Source: Aralia elata (taxonomy: Eukaryota > Streptophyta > Magnoliopsida > Apiales > Araliaceae). Taken from it: DNA of 64,000 nt. The position numbers were made by a program, and so were the translations under genes. The notes under the pieces were generated by a model. The model was not told where the DNA came from. It did no database searches and saw nothing but the letters and a program-made list of their open reading frames with translations. The stretch is taken from the NCBI GenBank assembly GCA_034770075.1, contig CM068386.1, forward strand, positions 79,771,007-79,835,006. Direction: 5' to 3'. Positions 45,070 to 56,242 of the stretch are shown here, piece after piece. Every line of letters starts with the position of its first letter. Position 1 is the first letter of the stretch.

Positions 45070-47067
45070 CTAATGGTACCCACTTCGCAGATCTATCTTT
45101 GAAAAATATCTCGCTCCCTTCAGCTGATCAAACAGGTCATCGATCCTTGGCAACGAATACTTATTTTTAATCGTGACCTTGTTCAACTCTCTATAATCAA
45201 TGCAAAGACGCATTGATCCGTCTTTCTTCTTAACAAATAATACCGGCGCTCCCCACGGCGAAACACGCGGTTGAATATACTTCTTGTCTAGCAGCTCTTG
45301 CAGTTGCACCATCAACTCCTTCAACTCTACCGGAGCCATTCGATACGGGGCTATTGATATAGGGGCTGTTCTCGGTGCTAAATCAATCACAAACTCAATT
45401 TCCCTGTCTGGTGGTAGTCCCGACAAATCATCAGGGAACACGTCCGCAAAATCCCTAACTACAGGTATCTCCTCCAGTTTTGCACCCACCTTCTGTGTAT
45501 CAACTATGTAGGCTAGATATCCTACACATCCTTGCCTCAACATCTTCCTAGCCTGCATCAGCGTCAGACAACTCGCTTGTCTAAGCGACTTGCTACCATA
45601 AAACACTACCTTTGACGGAGTCATAAGGTTCACACACTTCTTTTGGCATTCAATAGTTGCCCCATGATTGAACAACCAATCCATTCCTAGAATAACATCA
45701 AACTCCCTAAGTCGAATTGGGATTAAGTTTACCATCATCACACGACCCTTAATATCTAATTGACAGTTCTTGTGTACAAACTTAACAGGAATCACTTCCC
45801 TATTCGCAATTTCTATGTTCATAGGGTAATCTAGCTCTTCCTGTGGTAACTCTAATTTCCTAGCAAAATCATCGGATATAAAGGAACACGTAGCACCCGA
45901 ATCAAATAATACGTAAGCATTTACATTATTGACCGGAATGATACCTGATACCACATCCTTTGACTGCACAGCATCCTGTACCGTCATGTTGAATGTTCGA
46001 GTGGTAGGTCGACTAGATGGCGTCGGTCCAGAGATAGTTAAGTTGCCTCCACTGCTGTTTTCTTTTCCTCCGCTTACTCCTCCTGAAGCTTTCTTAGGGC
46101 AATCACGAGCAAGGTGATCCTTCGATCCACAAGTAAAACATGCACCTTTTTTTGGACTGGGGCAATTTGGCGCAATGTGACCCTCTTGACCACAATTAAA
46201 GCATACCCTTCTGCCCTTCAAGCAAACACCCACGTGATTCTTCCCGTAGTTGCTGTACGCCTCCACCCTCTTCTTCTGATTTCCTTGCTGACTTCCTGCA
46301 GAAACGTTATCATTCCACTTTCTCTTCTGTCCACTGCCACCATGGCTACCACTTGCCTTATTCTCATTTTCATTCTTCTTCTTCCTTTGCTCCTGATTGT
46401 ACTTAGATAGAGCATCACTACCTCCTTCGGCGATAATCGCCTTCTCCAGCACTGTTGCAAATGAATTCAATTGGAACATCGAAACCCGACTAAACAACCA
46501 AGGCTTCAATCCTTGCTCAAACCTTCTAGCCTTTCTCTCATCCGTATTGACTTGATATGGCGCAAACCTTGCCAACTCGTTAAATCTTGCCGCATATTCA
46601 GGCACTGTCATCGTACCCTGCTTTAACTCTAGAAATTGCACCTTCATCTGATTCTGTGCACTCGTCGAAAAATATGTTTTGAAAAACATCTCCTTAAATC
46701 TATCCCACGGAATTACCCCTTGATCACCTCGAGTTTTGTTAGCTTGCCACCAATAGCTAGCTTCTGATTTCAGCATAAATGTTGCAAACGCAGTCTTCTG
46801 GTCCTTACTGACCCTAGCGACGCTAAAAACGTTTTCCATCTCCATGACCCATGTTTGGGCTTCAATCGGATTCATAGACCCTTGAAATTCTGGGGGTCCA
46901 ACAACCTTGAAGTCTTTGAAAGTCGTGGCCTGAGCTTGGGGTTGGTTTGCAAATGCTCCCATTAATAAATCCACCAACTGCTGCATTGGATTGGCGTTGG
47001 TTTCGTCATTGTTGTTTGTAGATCCCTCAGGAGTCTGTTGACGTGTTGGTCTTCTTCTTGGCGGCAT
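45070..47067 (-). pseudogene. Gag-protease-N-terminal RT of the Tekay-like element (665 codons open)
   Basis: I start at the ATG of MPPRRRPTRQ (47067), typical for this clade. The retrotransposon gag domain spans about residues 55-215. Two CCHC knuckles follow, CFNCGQEGHIAPNC (289-302) and CFTCGSKDHLARDC (310-323). The aspartic protease has the LFDSGATCSFI box (388-398) and a DVILGMDWL box (about 457-465). RT begins at about 580 with KKYIQPRVSPWGAPVLFVKK and ends at SGYH before a TAG. It lies 296 bp after the leader ORF. Confidence 0.9.
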
Positions 47068-47362
47068 CTTACTGTTAAGAATTCTCGCTATTAGATTACT
47101 GCTCAATTACTTAAACATTTAAGTCATAACTTAAACATTTATAAATAACATTTAACACATAACACATTTGATAAACTTCCATATTTTATTCATCTACTGC
47201 TTCAAAATATAACATAGATAGCATCATAGTTATTTACATCATCTGCCCTGAAATCATAAAGTTTCAAGACCACATCATAATCAATCCTTTATTTATCTCA
47301 TTTGAGATTTACATCATATTAACATTCTTAGAAAACAACTTATTATTATTGCTACCCGCGAC

Positions 47363-48070
47363 CTATAATGACATTCCACGTCGCACGGCTTCCTCGCACT
47401 CTTGCTTCATGATACGAATCATCGTCCTGCGATCCATCACGTACCACGGTAAATCCTCAAACTGAGTTGGGTAATGAAAAACTCGATCATGTGCCCTATC
47501 CATCGCTGTGTGGAAAACACGCTCCATCTCATCCATCTTGGCTTTCTTTGACTGCATCTCATCCTCAACATGGTCTGCATGATCAGCAGTTTTCATCCAC
47601 GCGTCCTCGGCTCTAGCACGCTTTGCCGACTCTTCTCTCAGCTCATTCTTCAGTTTCTCTATCTCAGCTGATAACTCTTCTTTCTGGCTCTCTGCCTGAA
47701 CCAGCTTCCATTCCACGTCTCCAAGACGTATGTCAAGCTCCTCAATCTCATTATTCTTTTGCTCTATGGTGGTCTGACGATCTGCCACCTGCGCCTCTAA
47801 CTCCTCCACCCTATCCTGTAACTCTATGTTGCGATCATACACCTGCTCATACATCTGAATACCTAAGGAAGATAATGGTATCTCCTCAGGGTCATCTTCC
47901 TCCTCCTCAATCTCCTCAGGATCCTCCTCAGGATCAGTCTCAGGCTCGTACTCAGGACCTACAACTGTGATCAATGGGGATGACTCCCTCTGCACTAGCT
48001 GCTCCCGGACTACATGAACATCTCATGGCTTCTCCTCCCTAGCCTGACTGGATCCTCCTATATTAGACAT
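47363..48070 (-). pseudogene. Acidic coiled-coil leader ORF ahead of gag, about 235 codons with one TGA
   Basis: An extra ORF between PBS and gag. The ATG is at 48070, 236 bp from the LTR. Codon 16 is TGA (48025-48023), probably from CGA; the next 220 codons are open. After a VHVV box come a Glu/Asp-rich stretch (DPEEDPEEIEEEEDDPEEIP) and about 110 residues of heptad-like coiled coil (for example RVEELEAQVADRQTTIEQ). A C-terminal segment follows with FHYPTQFEDLPWYVMDRRTM and basic ends. I know of no standard retroviral domain like it. Part of a related ORF stands at 55054-55299 in another chromovirus at nearly the same distance from its PBS. Function unknown; a Gag partner or chromatin role is only a guess. 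Confidence 0.75.
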
Positions 48071-48291
48071 CCTGCCACCAAAATTTTAAATTTAATTACT
48101 ACTCGATACTACTCGCGAGCACATAAGTTATAACACAATAAGTTATAGCACATAAAGTCTTTTATTATTAACCTTCAATGAATTTCCTTAATTCATTCCT
48201 TAGAACTCGATAAGAGTTTTAACACCACTAGATTTTCGTTTCTTAACAAGGCTAACTCCTAAGGTTCCCCACCTAAGGTTCTTAACCTACA

Positions 48292-48303
48292 GCTCTGATA
48301 CCA
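48292..48303 (-). other. Primer-binding site (initiator tRNA-Met)
   Basis: The minus strand reads TGGTATCAGAGC, three bases inside the 5' LTR end. Confidence 0.95.
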
Positions 48304-48306
48304 ACC

Positions 48307-51048
48307 TGTGACACCCCAAAATCCAGGTACTTTAATTCCTCAAATTTGGTGTTCACTATATCATTCATTCATAACTAACTACCCATAATAAAGGATAATT
48401 AAATTAAGCTGAATGAAATATCTTTCCACAATAGGGATTACAACTTAAAATCTCTTAAATAAACAAATCCCAGGTCATCTACCTTTATTACATCGTTGCG
48501 AAATTAAAACATAAAAATTTAACAAGTCTTATTATAAATAACTGAAACAAATAGACTAAACATCTTCATTTGCTCATCTTGCCCTTACCCTTGCTAGTGG
48601 ACGGCTCATCCGACTTTTCAGGTTTAGCTGCAATATTTTATGCAAGTGTGAGCAAACAATTGCCCACAAGTATGATAACAATAACATTTATATGATTAAC
48701 GGAATAGATCTTAACTGAGGAGTAATAATCTTTCTGAAATCAATCAACAACAAATCAAAGATCTGAAAGCTCAATAGATAGCTTAGCTCAAGGACTGAAT
48801 ATGGATTCAAGATTAAAAGTGTATCTGAGGGTCATAAGACCTCGAACTATGTCCTAGGTTAACAAGTATTTCTATCCTAACCTTTAACAGTCATGTAGAC
48901 TATGGACTATCCATCTCGTACTCCGGGGGATCAGCCCTTTGTATAATGTACTGTGCACAAACATTTAAACGTTGTTGCGTAATTAATCCCCTATATTAGG
49001 GTTGTTCATCTCAGTTTAACATCAGAATCCGTACCAAAAGAAACTTGATTCGGAAAAACTTCAAGGTATTCTAAGTCTTTAAAACGCTCATCAACTATGG
49101 ACTAGCTAAATCAATAAAGGTTTGCTAGTCACTAAAGCATTTGATCAACAATAAAAATTGTACAATAGGATTTATGATCAAAATTTGAATAACGATAAAT
49201 GATCGAATAACAAATGACTGAAATAAAACATAAGCACTTGACATGATAACAACCTTGCTTGAATAATAATAAGCTAAGGTTTATAAGCTTGCTCTATGGA
49301 AGTAAACTTGTTTTAAATGAAATGATAAGATTAAGGAAGGAAAAACTTGCCTTGTGCGTAGATTACAGATTTAAATAATTCATGTTCCTTAATCAACCTA
49401 TACATTTCAATTATAAAACGGTAACGATAATTAGTTACAGAATTATAAGCACTTTAGGATTTGTTTTATCCAATTTTATTGTAACATCTCAATTGTCATT
49501 CGATATTCAACAAGTACTTGCCTAACAACCAACGTGGTATCTCATTAGTCAATTAATATCTTTAATCTAAGTTTTAAACATGTATATAGCAACATAGCAT
49601 GATCATAAAACAAATAGAAAATTTTCAGTTACTGTTCCACCGCCGGGGTGGTGGATTTCAATACAAAACCGTCGCCGGGGCAAAGCTACCGCCGGGGCGA
49701 GGAATCTAGTTCAATTATGCCGCCGGGGCGACAAGACCGCCGGGGCGAGACTTCCAATTCATTTCTACCGCCGGGGCGGTAGACTCGACTGACACATTCT
49801 ACAATTCGCGAACCAGTGTAATTTCAGACCAAATTTTCCAAATTCTATCATCCGATACATAAAATAAACATACCCAGACGTCAAACATGATGTAAAACAA
49901 TTACCCAACATGTTTCTAATAATTCTAACCATTATAAACACATAATCAGCCAATTAAAAACCCAAAAATTCACTGTTCATGCTCTTTTTCTATACTTTGA
50001 CACACTTAGTGAAATCAAACACTGTAAACTTGTTTCTAAACCATTTTGATCTGTTTAAGTTACATTATTCTCGTTTCTTATCATATTAACACAATTAACG
50101 ATCAATTTACAGATTAATTTCCGAATTGAACATCAAATTTTATACACTTAAGCCATACATGAAAGTGAAACTCTGAAAAATCAAAAACTCTAATCTAAAG
50201 CATGCTTTCATAAATTAATTCCTTCAAATTGGTTAATAAACATTATATAATCGCTAGTATATGCATATTAACAATTACAACCAAGTAATTTATACATTGA
50301 GCAAATAAGTTCTTATACAGAGAAGTGAAAACCATAGTGAAGAATTTCTAACAAAACTAATAAGAATTATACCTTCAATTCCTTCTTGAACTTTAACTAG
50401 ATGATGAAAATCACTTAGAAATCCTCCTTTGATTCTTAGAACTCTCCTCTCCAATTTAGCACAGAAATTCTTCTCTCTTTTCACACTCTCTTCTCTTTTC
50501 TCTTTGTTAAGCTCTGTGTTTTTTTTCCTTTAAACTTCACCATTCACGTAAATAAAATAAACTGATGAACTAACTTTAACGTAGATTAGTTTTAATTAGT
50601 CAGTTAAAAGAAACAAAGAGTTAGGCCTTGCTTGGCAAACTCAAATGCAAAATAATCCATTTTTACCAACCAAGGGTCACAAGGCCTTGTTTGGTTTATC
50701 TAAAATAAAATCATTTCTCATTTATTTTAATAACTCATTATATTATATAGTTTAAGTGTCACACTTCTAATTTAATTAAACTATTATTAAATAAATTCAA
50801 TTAAACCTTACCAATTTAATTATAACTCTTATTCAAATAAATCATTTATTCATCTAATTTAATTATTAAATTAAATTAGAATAGACACATCAAATCACAT
50901 TCAAATAACAATTAACGTAATTACTCTTAAAATGAATTATTCCACAATAACTTATCAATTATTTATTTTACTCAATAAATAAATTAACAAAAATATTTAT
51001 TTAACTCAATAAATATTTTATTTATTCACAAAAATTACATGCGTTATA
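48307..51048 (-). mobile_element. 5' LTR of the Tekay-like element, 2742 bp
   Basis: It pairs with 39722-42461. Its first bases on the minus strand read TATAACGC, so the usual TG has become TA. The GC word cluster lies at 49636-49795 and is better preserved than in the 3' LTR. Confidence 0.9.
49636..49795. repeat. CCGCCGGGGCG word cluster in the 5' LTR
   Basis: Six or seven CCGCCGGGGCG-like words occur in the same positions as in the 3' LTR. Confidence 0.9.
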
Positions 51049-51743
51049 AGAAGGAACATTATAAATGAAATTATAATGTGCGACAAGCTTAAGTTATAAA
51101 TTAACTAAGCTTGGAAGAATGAGCCTTGTATGACATAATGATTTATGATTAATCAATGGAAGGTTTAATTTAAATTGTCGAAGAAGGATTAATTTAATAA
51201 ATGGATGGCTGATATTAAGTGTAATTGTAATATTTGGGTATTAGAAGTATAAGTCTGGTAAGGGATTATAAGTGGTAGCCACGGTAGAGTGTCCAGTTTA
51301 AGCCCAATCATGTAATGCTACAGATTTGGGCTGCTAGTACTCAATTGGTGCTTGTACTAGCCCAATCAAGTGTGCTGGATATATATATATATATATCCTC
51401 TAGCCCAGCAGATCTTGGATTAATACCAGTGGTGCCAGGTCACAAAATTGGACGGTGAGCCCAATGGAATTAGCCCTAATGAGCTAAATGCAATTTACTA
51501 CAGTGTTAAATTATATTAATACGTAATCCCAGATTTCCAGTCCCGTTAATACAATCAGTCGAGCTAGGCCAATGGCCTATTCTCCCATGTTGCTTAACAA
51601 TAGGTCTAGTGATGATTACTGTGGGTATGGCTGGAGAATGGTTTGGTAAAGCTTTTCACCTAATCACTCTTACCTAGTGGGTACTGCTATTGTGTGCCGG
51701 TCCAATGTTTGAGTAAGGACCAATGTGCGGGTAAAAGTTTCTC

Positions 51744-51751
51744 TATAAATA
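51744..51751 (+). promoter_or_regulatory. TATA box of the split LTR
   Basis: CTCTATAAATAGAGACC, about 840 bp into the LTR after the insertion is removed. Confidence 0.55.
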
Positions 51752-52576
51752 GAGACCCCTGGCTCATCTTGCAGAGCTTGCTGGGATTGTTTAGCTCTGA
51801 TATAAGAGAGGGTCAGTGAGTTTGAGAGATAAGAGGTAATTCTAAGGGGAGCTCTTGCTTTCGGGAGGGCAAACAGAGTCTGGGAGCGAGGAATAGCAGA
51901 CAGAGCTTCAAGAAGGTAAGACCTTTTATTTTTTACCTTAAGCATATTCTTGTTTATCCAGTTAGGTTTCCTTTCAGTTTGAGTATTAGGATATGAATGA
52001 GTTAAATGTTTTAGTATGAGAATCATGGTAAATTCTGGGCCACAAGGCAGTTGTACAGAAACTGCGTGTTATATGTGTCTAACTGAATAATGACTTAAAT
52101 CAGAGTTATAGTAATGGCATTAATCATTTTATCGAGATAATATCAAGAGTCAGTCAAGCAGATTGAATGAGCCCAAGGCTCTGCGTTCACAGTTGTGCAG
52201 GCCATAAGTGTTGATAGTTGGACTTATGACCCAATCACTAGTAAAACCAATGAAGAGTGTAAGCTGTGTCAGCACTAGTGACCTCTCTAACAAACCAGAC
52301 CAAGACATCTGTCAAACTGCCAAATAAACTATTACCAGTAACTGATGTTGAGCTAAACTCCAAACCTTGAGTTCTGCTGTAATGTGACAGACCTGAGTTT
52401 GATTTTCATCCTAAGGTATGTTGTGATTTTCCTTGTCAGATCCTTATATCGTAACTAGCAGACCAAGTCAAACACATTTCATGTCTCTAAGCTGTCCAAA
52501 TGTAAGAGCTTGACCTCGGCTCAATCAACCAAAGATTGCTTTGTGAACTAGAATCTCAAAGTATGCCTCAGTTCAG

Positions 52577-53070
52577 CGATCATAGAGTGAACTTTACAAT
52601 TGTGGAGTGATTGCACTCCAGTCGTAGGTCTCACTTACTAACCGTAGAGTAAGTCGGTTGAGTTAGGAAGTGATCGTAGAGTGAACCCTATGATCGTAGA
52701 GTGACTTCACTCCGATCGTAGAACCCACTCACAGATCGTAGAGCAGGTTGGGCTAGTTATAGAGCCAATCGTAGAGCGAACCCTACGATCGTAGAGTAAC
52801 TCCACCTAATTGTAGAGCTTCGCTAGTGATCGTAGAGTACTCCTATGCGAACATAAAATCACTATAGTACACCACTTAGCCAGGTCAACTGATCATAATG
52901 TGACTTCACCTTGTCACAGCAGGACCCTAGTGATCGCAGAGTCACCTCACCGATCATAGAAATGACTCTATTGATCACAGTATGACACCACTGATCGTAG
53001 ACAAACAATCGTAGAGTGATTTCACCAAATCGTAGAGTAGGTATGTAATTCGTAGAACACTTCAGCAGAA
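52577..53070 (+). repeat. GATCGTAGAG-type degenerate array (chromovirus LTR copy 2)
   Basis: About 15-20 words such as GATCGTAGAGTGA, ATCGTAGAGC and CGTAGAGTAA recur about every 20 bp, with ACTCCA(C/T)-like spacers. Confidence 0.8.
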
Positions 53071-53424
53071 TGATTGAACATTTCAGTTCTTGTTCCATAC
53101 CTGTTAAATCATTCTCAAGCACTTACTTGTGCAAATGCTTACCTAACCAGAAGGTGTTTGAATATAAAGATGACCACTCAGACATAAAGGTATTAGGAAA
53201 TAACTCAGAGTAAGTGTACACCTAACATCATTAATAAACAGAAGGCTGTGAGTTGTGGGTAATAACAGATAACTTAATAATAGTAGGATAGACTATGTAA
53301 GTCATACAGTTAGGATAATTGAGAACATTATTAGTGTTTAACTGAGATTAATCAAGAGTGACTTATGACTATTGTAGGTTACTCAAAGAAAGAGATTAGA
53401 GATAAATTGTAGCAGTAGCCCAGA

Positions 53425-53735
53425 CAAGTTCTTAACTTACATAACTTTATATATTGTGCAAGTTTCTTACACAGACTGTGTATATTGTGCAAGTTCCCTA
53501 ACTTACATACTCTTATATATTGTGTGCAAGTTTCCTTATATTGTACAAAGTTCCTTAACTCACACAACTACGTGCATTATGCAAGATTCCTTAAATTACA
53601 ACAAATTCCTTAACTCGCACAATCTTATATATTGTGTGCAAGTTCTGCTGGTTATTGCAAGTTCTTAATTACTGTTGCATAACCATTGAGCAAGATCCTT
53701 AACTTACACAACCTTGTATGTTGTGCAAGTTTCCT
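53425..53735 (+). repeat. Degenerate repeats around GTGCAAGTTTCCT
   Basis: About seven units alternate TT(C)CTTAACTTACACA with TATATTGTGTGCAAGTT. Two to three units of the same repeat occur at 25170-25260. Confidence 0.8.
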
Positions 53736-54803
53736 CTTTTGAACAAGCTATTTATTATAATCCATGCATGTTAGATAAGTGCCTAACTTGTACTTTTGTT
53801 GACGGTATAAGTAGATTGATTGACAAATTAATTCTTGTGATATTCAATTTATAAAGATCATCATCTATTCTATGAAGTTTGATGTAGATCATAATCATAT
53901 GCTTAATTAATTCTTTGTAACCTGTTACGAACATTGAATTTATTGACTGTCTTGAATATATTGAGAAGAATATCTATGCCACTTAAATCGACTAGACTAA
54001 TATTAATGAGATAGAAAGTTGTCCAAACCATTTGCTTTGTTACAGACTTTTATAATCTACTGAGATGAACAACCCTCATAAAAGGGGAAATTATTTAAAG
54101 TCAGGGGGCCGACACGCGTGCAAACAACATGTGAGGGTTATGCATAACGTCGGGTACTGTAGGCTGATTACCTATTGTACTTGTTTATTGGATTATCAGA
54201 TGGATTTCTGGTAATTCTAGTAAAAGTTCAAAGCCATGTGGCTACTAAGTGTTGAATTTTCCTCCAATTGGAAACTTTGAAATCTTTGAATATCTCAAAA
54301 ATTCTTCAATCCTTAGTGACTCATCTAATTGTAAAAAAGATTCGGAGTAAGAATTACTTAATCCTAAATTCGTTCGCAACATTCATATGCGAGATCTTGA
54401 GCTGTTCTTTATTAAGATATAAACCTTATCCTTGGTTGTTCATCTTATTGCTATATACTTGCTGAGCAAACTTGTTGCTCACTCTTATTTCCCTAACATT
54501 TTAGTTAAGACTGAATGTGGCAGTAACTCAGGAAAGGATAAGAGCAAGGGTACAGCTACAGAATAGTTCCGTTCTACGATGATTAGAATGTTGCTTTTGT
54601 TATGTATTAAGACCAGTAACAATATGTTTTAGTTGGATTATGTAATGTTTCACAGTTTTGAGACTTGGGATAAGAATATTTATGTTATATCAATATAAAT
54701 ATTTCTTTTATTTTTCGCTGTGAGTTGTTATAGTATGATGTATGAGATTAGTATGTGAAACACCAGATTCGAGGTACAAGTATCTGAATTTAGGGGCGTC
54801 ACA

Positions 54804-55248
54804 GGTCGGTATCAAAGCTATAAGTTATAAACCTTAGGAGGGAGAATCCTTAGGCTAACCTTAGAAAAGATAGAGGGGAATAGAAGAAGATAAGACTCAT
54901 ATAGAGTTTTGTGAGATGATCTTAGGTAGACTTGTCATAGGGAGCCAGTAGAGATGTGAAATATACTTTCATTTCATATAGTGAACCTATATTTTACTGA
55001 GAGGGTACTGATAGAGTTGTTTATTTTGTGATTGTGATTGTAGGGTGCCAGAGATGGGGGAGCCTAGCAGGATTATGGATAAGGAGCCACGTCACATCCA
55101 TGTGGTATCCGAGACACCCCTGATAATTGAGCCTATTTCAGCTGTTGTCCCAGCTGAGGAGGAGCCTGAGTTGGAGTCTGATCCGGAGGAGGACCCCATT
55201 GACAGTGGACCCCTAGATGAGCTGGAAGAGGTGCCCCATGTTGACACT
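54804..55248 (+). mobile_element. PBS and start of internal region of the split chromovirus
   Basis: CGGTATCAAAGC (54807-54818) is a slightly decayed initiator-Met PBS directly after the LTR. Next comes an AG-rich leader like that of the Tekay-like element, then the acidic ORF. At about 55249 the sequence switches to an Athila LTR. Confidence 0.75.
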
Positions 55249-55299
55249 GGTTCTTCATCAGATTTCCAGGCACACGAAAGAGAGCAAGTTGGAGGTTAA
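55054..55299 (+). pseudogene. Truncated acidic leader ORF fused into an Athila LTR, 81 codons
   Basis: The ATG at 55054 is 250 bp after the LTR end. The order of MGEPSRIMDKEP, a HIHVV box and EEEPELESDPEEDP matches the N-terminus of the ORF at 47363-48070 (VHVV, EPETDPEEDPEE). The coiled-coil part is gone. The last 17 residues, after about 55249, come from Athila LTR sequence, so the end is an artefact of the junction. Confidence 0.7.
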
Positions 55300-56130
55300 A
55301 CGTGGAAATTGAGAGGCTGCATGACACATATTTTTATCTCTTCTCTTTTCCTTTAATTTTTGTAATCCTAAAATGTTCTTTAGTTTTATGATGACATTTC
55401 CCAACCTTGTTATGACCTAACTTTTTATTGAGATTGCAATGGAACCCAGTGTTTAATATGAATTGATTTACTCTCTTATTGGATATTGTTGAGCATATTT
55501 GAATCGTTTATCATATTTTATGCTTATTGATGATTGTCTAGCTAGCAATTATTGTGATATAACCTAGATAAAATTGGAAGATGAATTCTAGGGTTAGATC
55601 TGAATATGATAACATGTGTTCTTGATTATTCTTCTATGGATTGAATAACATGATTTGTGTATAGGATAGGAATATACCTATATACCACATGTAACTTGTA
55701 TGAGACTATTCTTAATGAATCTTCTTCTAAGTTATTTCACATAAGAATATAGTGATTTAATTAGAATGGATATTTTTATTTAACTATCGACAGATGTTTT
55801 ATAAATAATTCTGAGTTCTCAGTTAACCATTTGCTATGATTAATTAATTAAAAAGAGCATGAAGAGATTTAGATGAGCCATTGGGGGAAATTATAATCTT
55901 AACTTTTAAAACTGATTTTAATCCTTGTTTAGTATTTTAGCTTTATTTTAATTACTTTTAGTTTTATAATCCTTAACTCATTTGTTTAAATAAGATTGAA
56001 TTGATATAAAATTAGTACTTGATTAATATTATTAGCATATTCCTCGTGGGATCGACACTCTACTTGCTACTATATTACTTGTTGATCAAGTATACTTGCG
56101 TGTATTTGTCAATACTAAATTTGGACAACA
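55249..56130 (+). mobile_element. Athila-type 5' LTR, first about 714 bp missing
   Basis: It aligns in order with 59117-59992 of the 3' LTR, from GGTTCTTCATCA to TTGGACAACA. The 5' end of the LTR (58403-59116 in the other copy) is absent at the junction. Confidence 0.85.
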
Positions 56131-56136
56131 AGTTTT

Positions 56137-56154
56137 TGGCGCTGTTGCCGGGGA
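56137..56154 (+). other. Athila-type primer-binding site
   Basis: TGGCGCTGTTGCCGGGGA differs by one base from the usual Athila PBS (tRNA-Asp type), six bases after the LTR end. Confidence 0.85.
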
Positions 56155-56242
56155 ATATTACTAATACATTTTCTAATATTAATTTTAATCAATTTGATGT
56201 TAATTTAAACGTGTATTTTTCTGTTTTTTTTACACAGAAACC

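Larger units (their letters stand above)
39722..51048 (-). mobile_element. Complete Tekay/Del-like chromovirus, 11.3 kb, defective
   Basis: On the minus strand the order is 5' LTR (51048-48307), Met PBS, leader ORF, gag-protease-RT-RNase H-integrase, chromodomain-like C-terminus, polypurine tract and 3' LTR (42461-39722). It is flanked by the 5-bp duplication AGAAG. Integrase last in pol makes it Ty3/gypsy; the C-terminal chromodomain-like tail and Met PBS make it a chromovirus, and its overall form suits Tekay/Del. Five nonsense codons and one frameshift make it non-functional in cis. The two LTRs are near identical by eye, so insertion was fairly recent. Confidence 0.9.
51054..54803 (+). 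mobile_element. Remainder of the split chromovirus LTR (full length about 3.9 kb)
   Basis: It continues the LTR that starts at 39576, from the far side of the inserted element. A TATA box lies at 51744-51751. It holds a GATCGTAGAG array (52577-53070) and GCAAGTT-type repeats (53425-53735), and ends GGGGCGTCACA, followed by a Met-type PBS. The 3' half is also present at 24670-26752. Confidence 0.7.

Noticed and set aside
47623..47970. 115-codon proline-rich plus-strand frame
   Set aside because: It is antisense to the acidic leader ORF, whose codon bias creates it.
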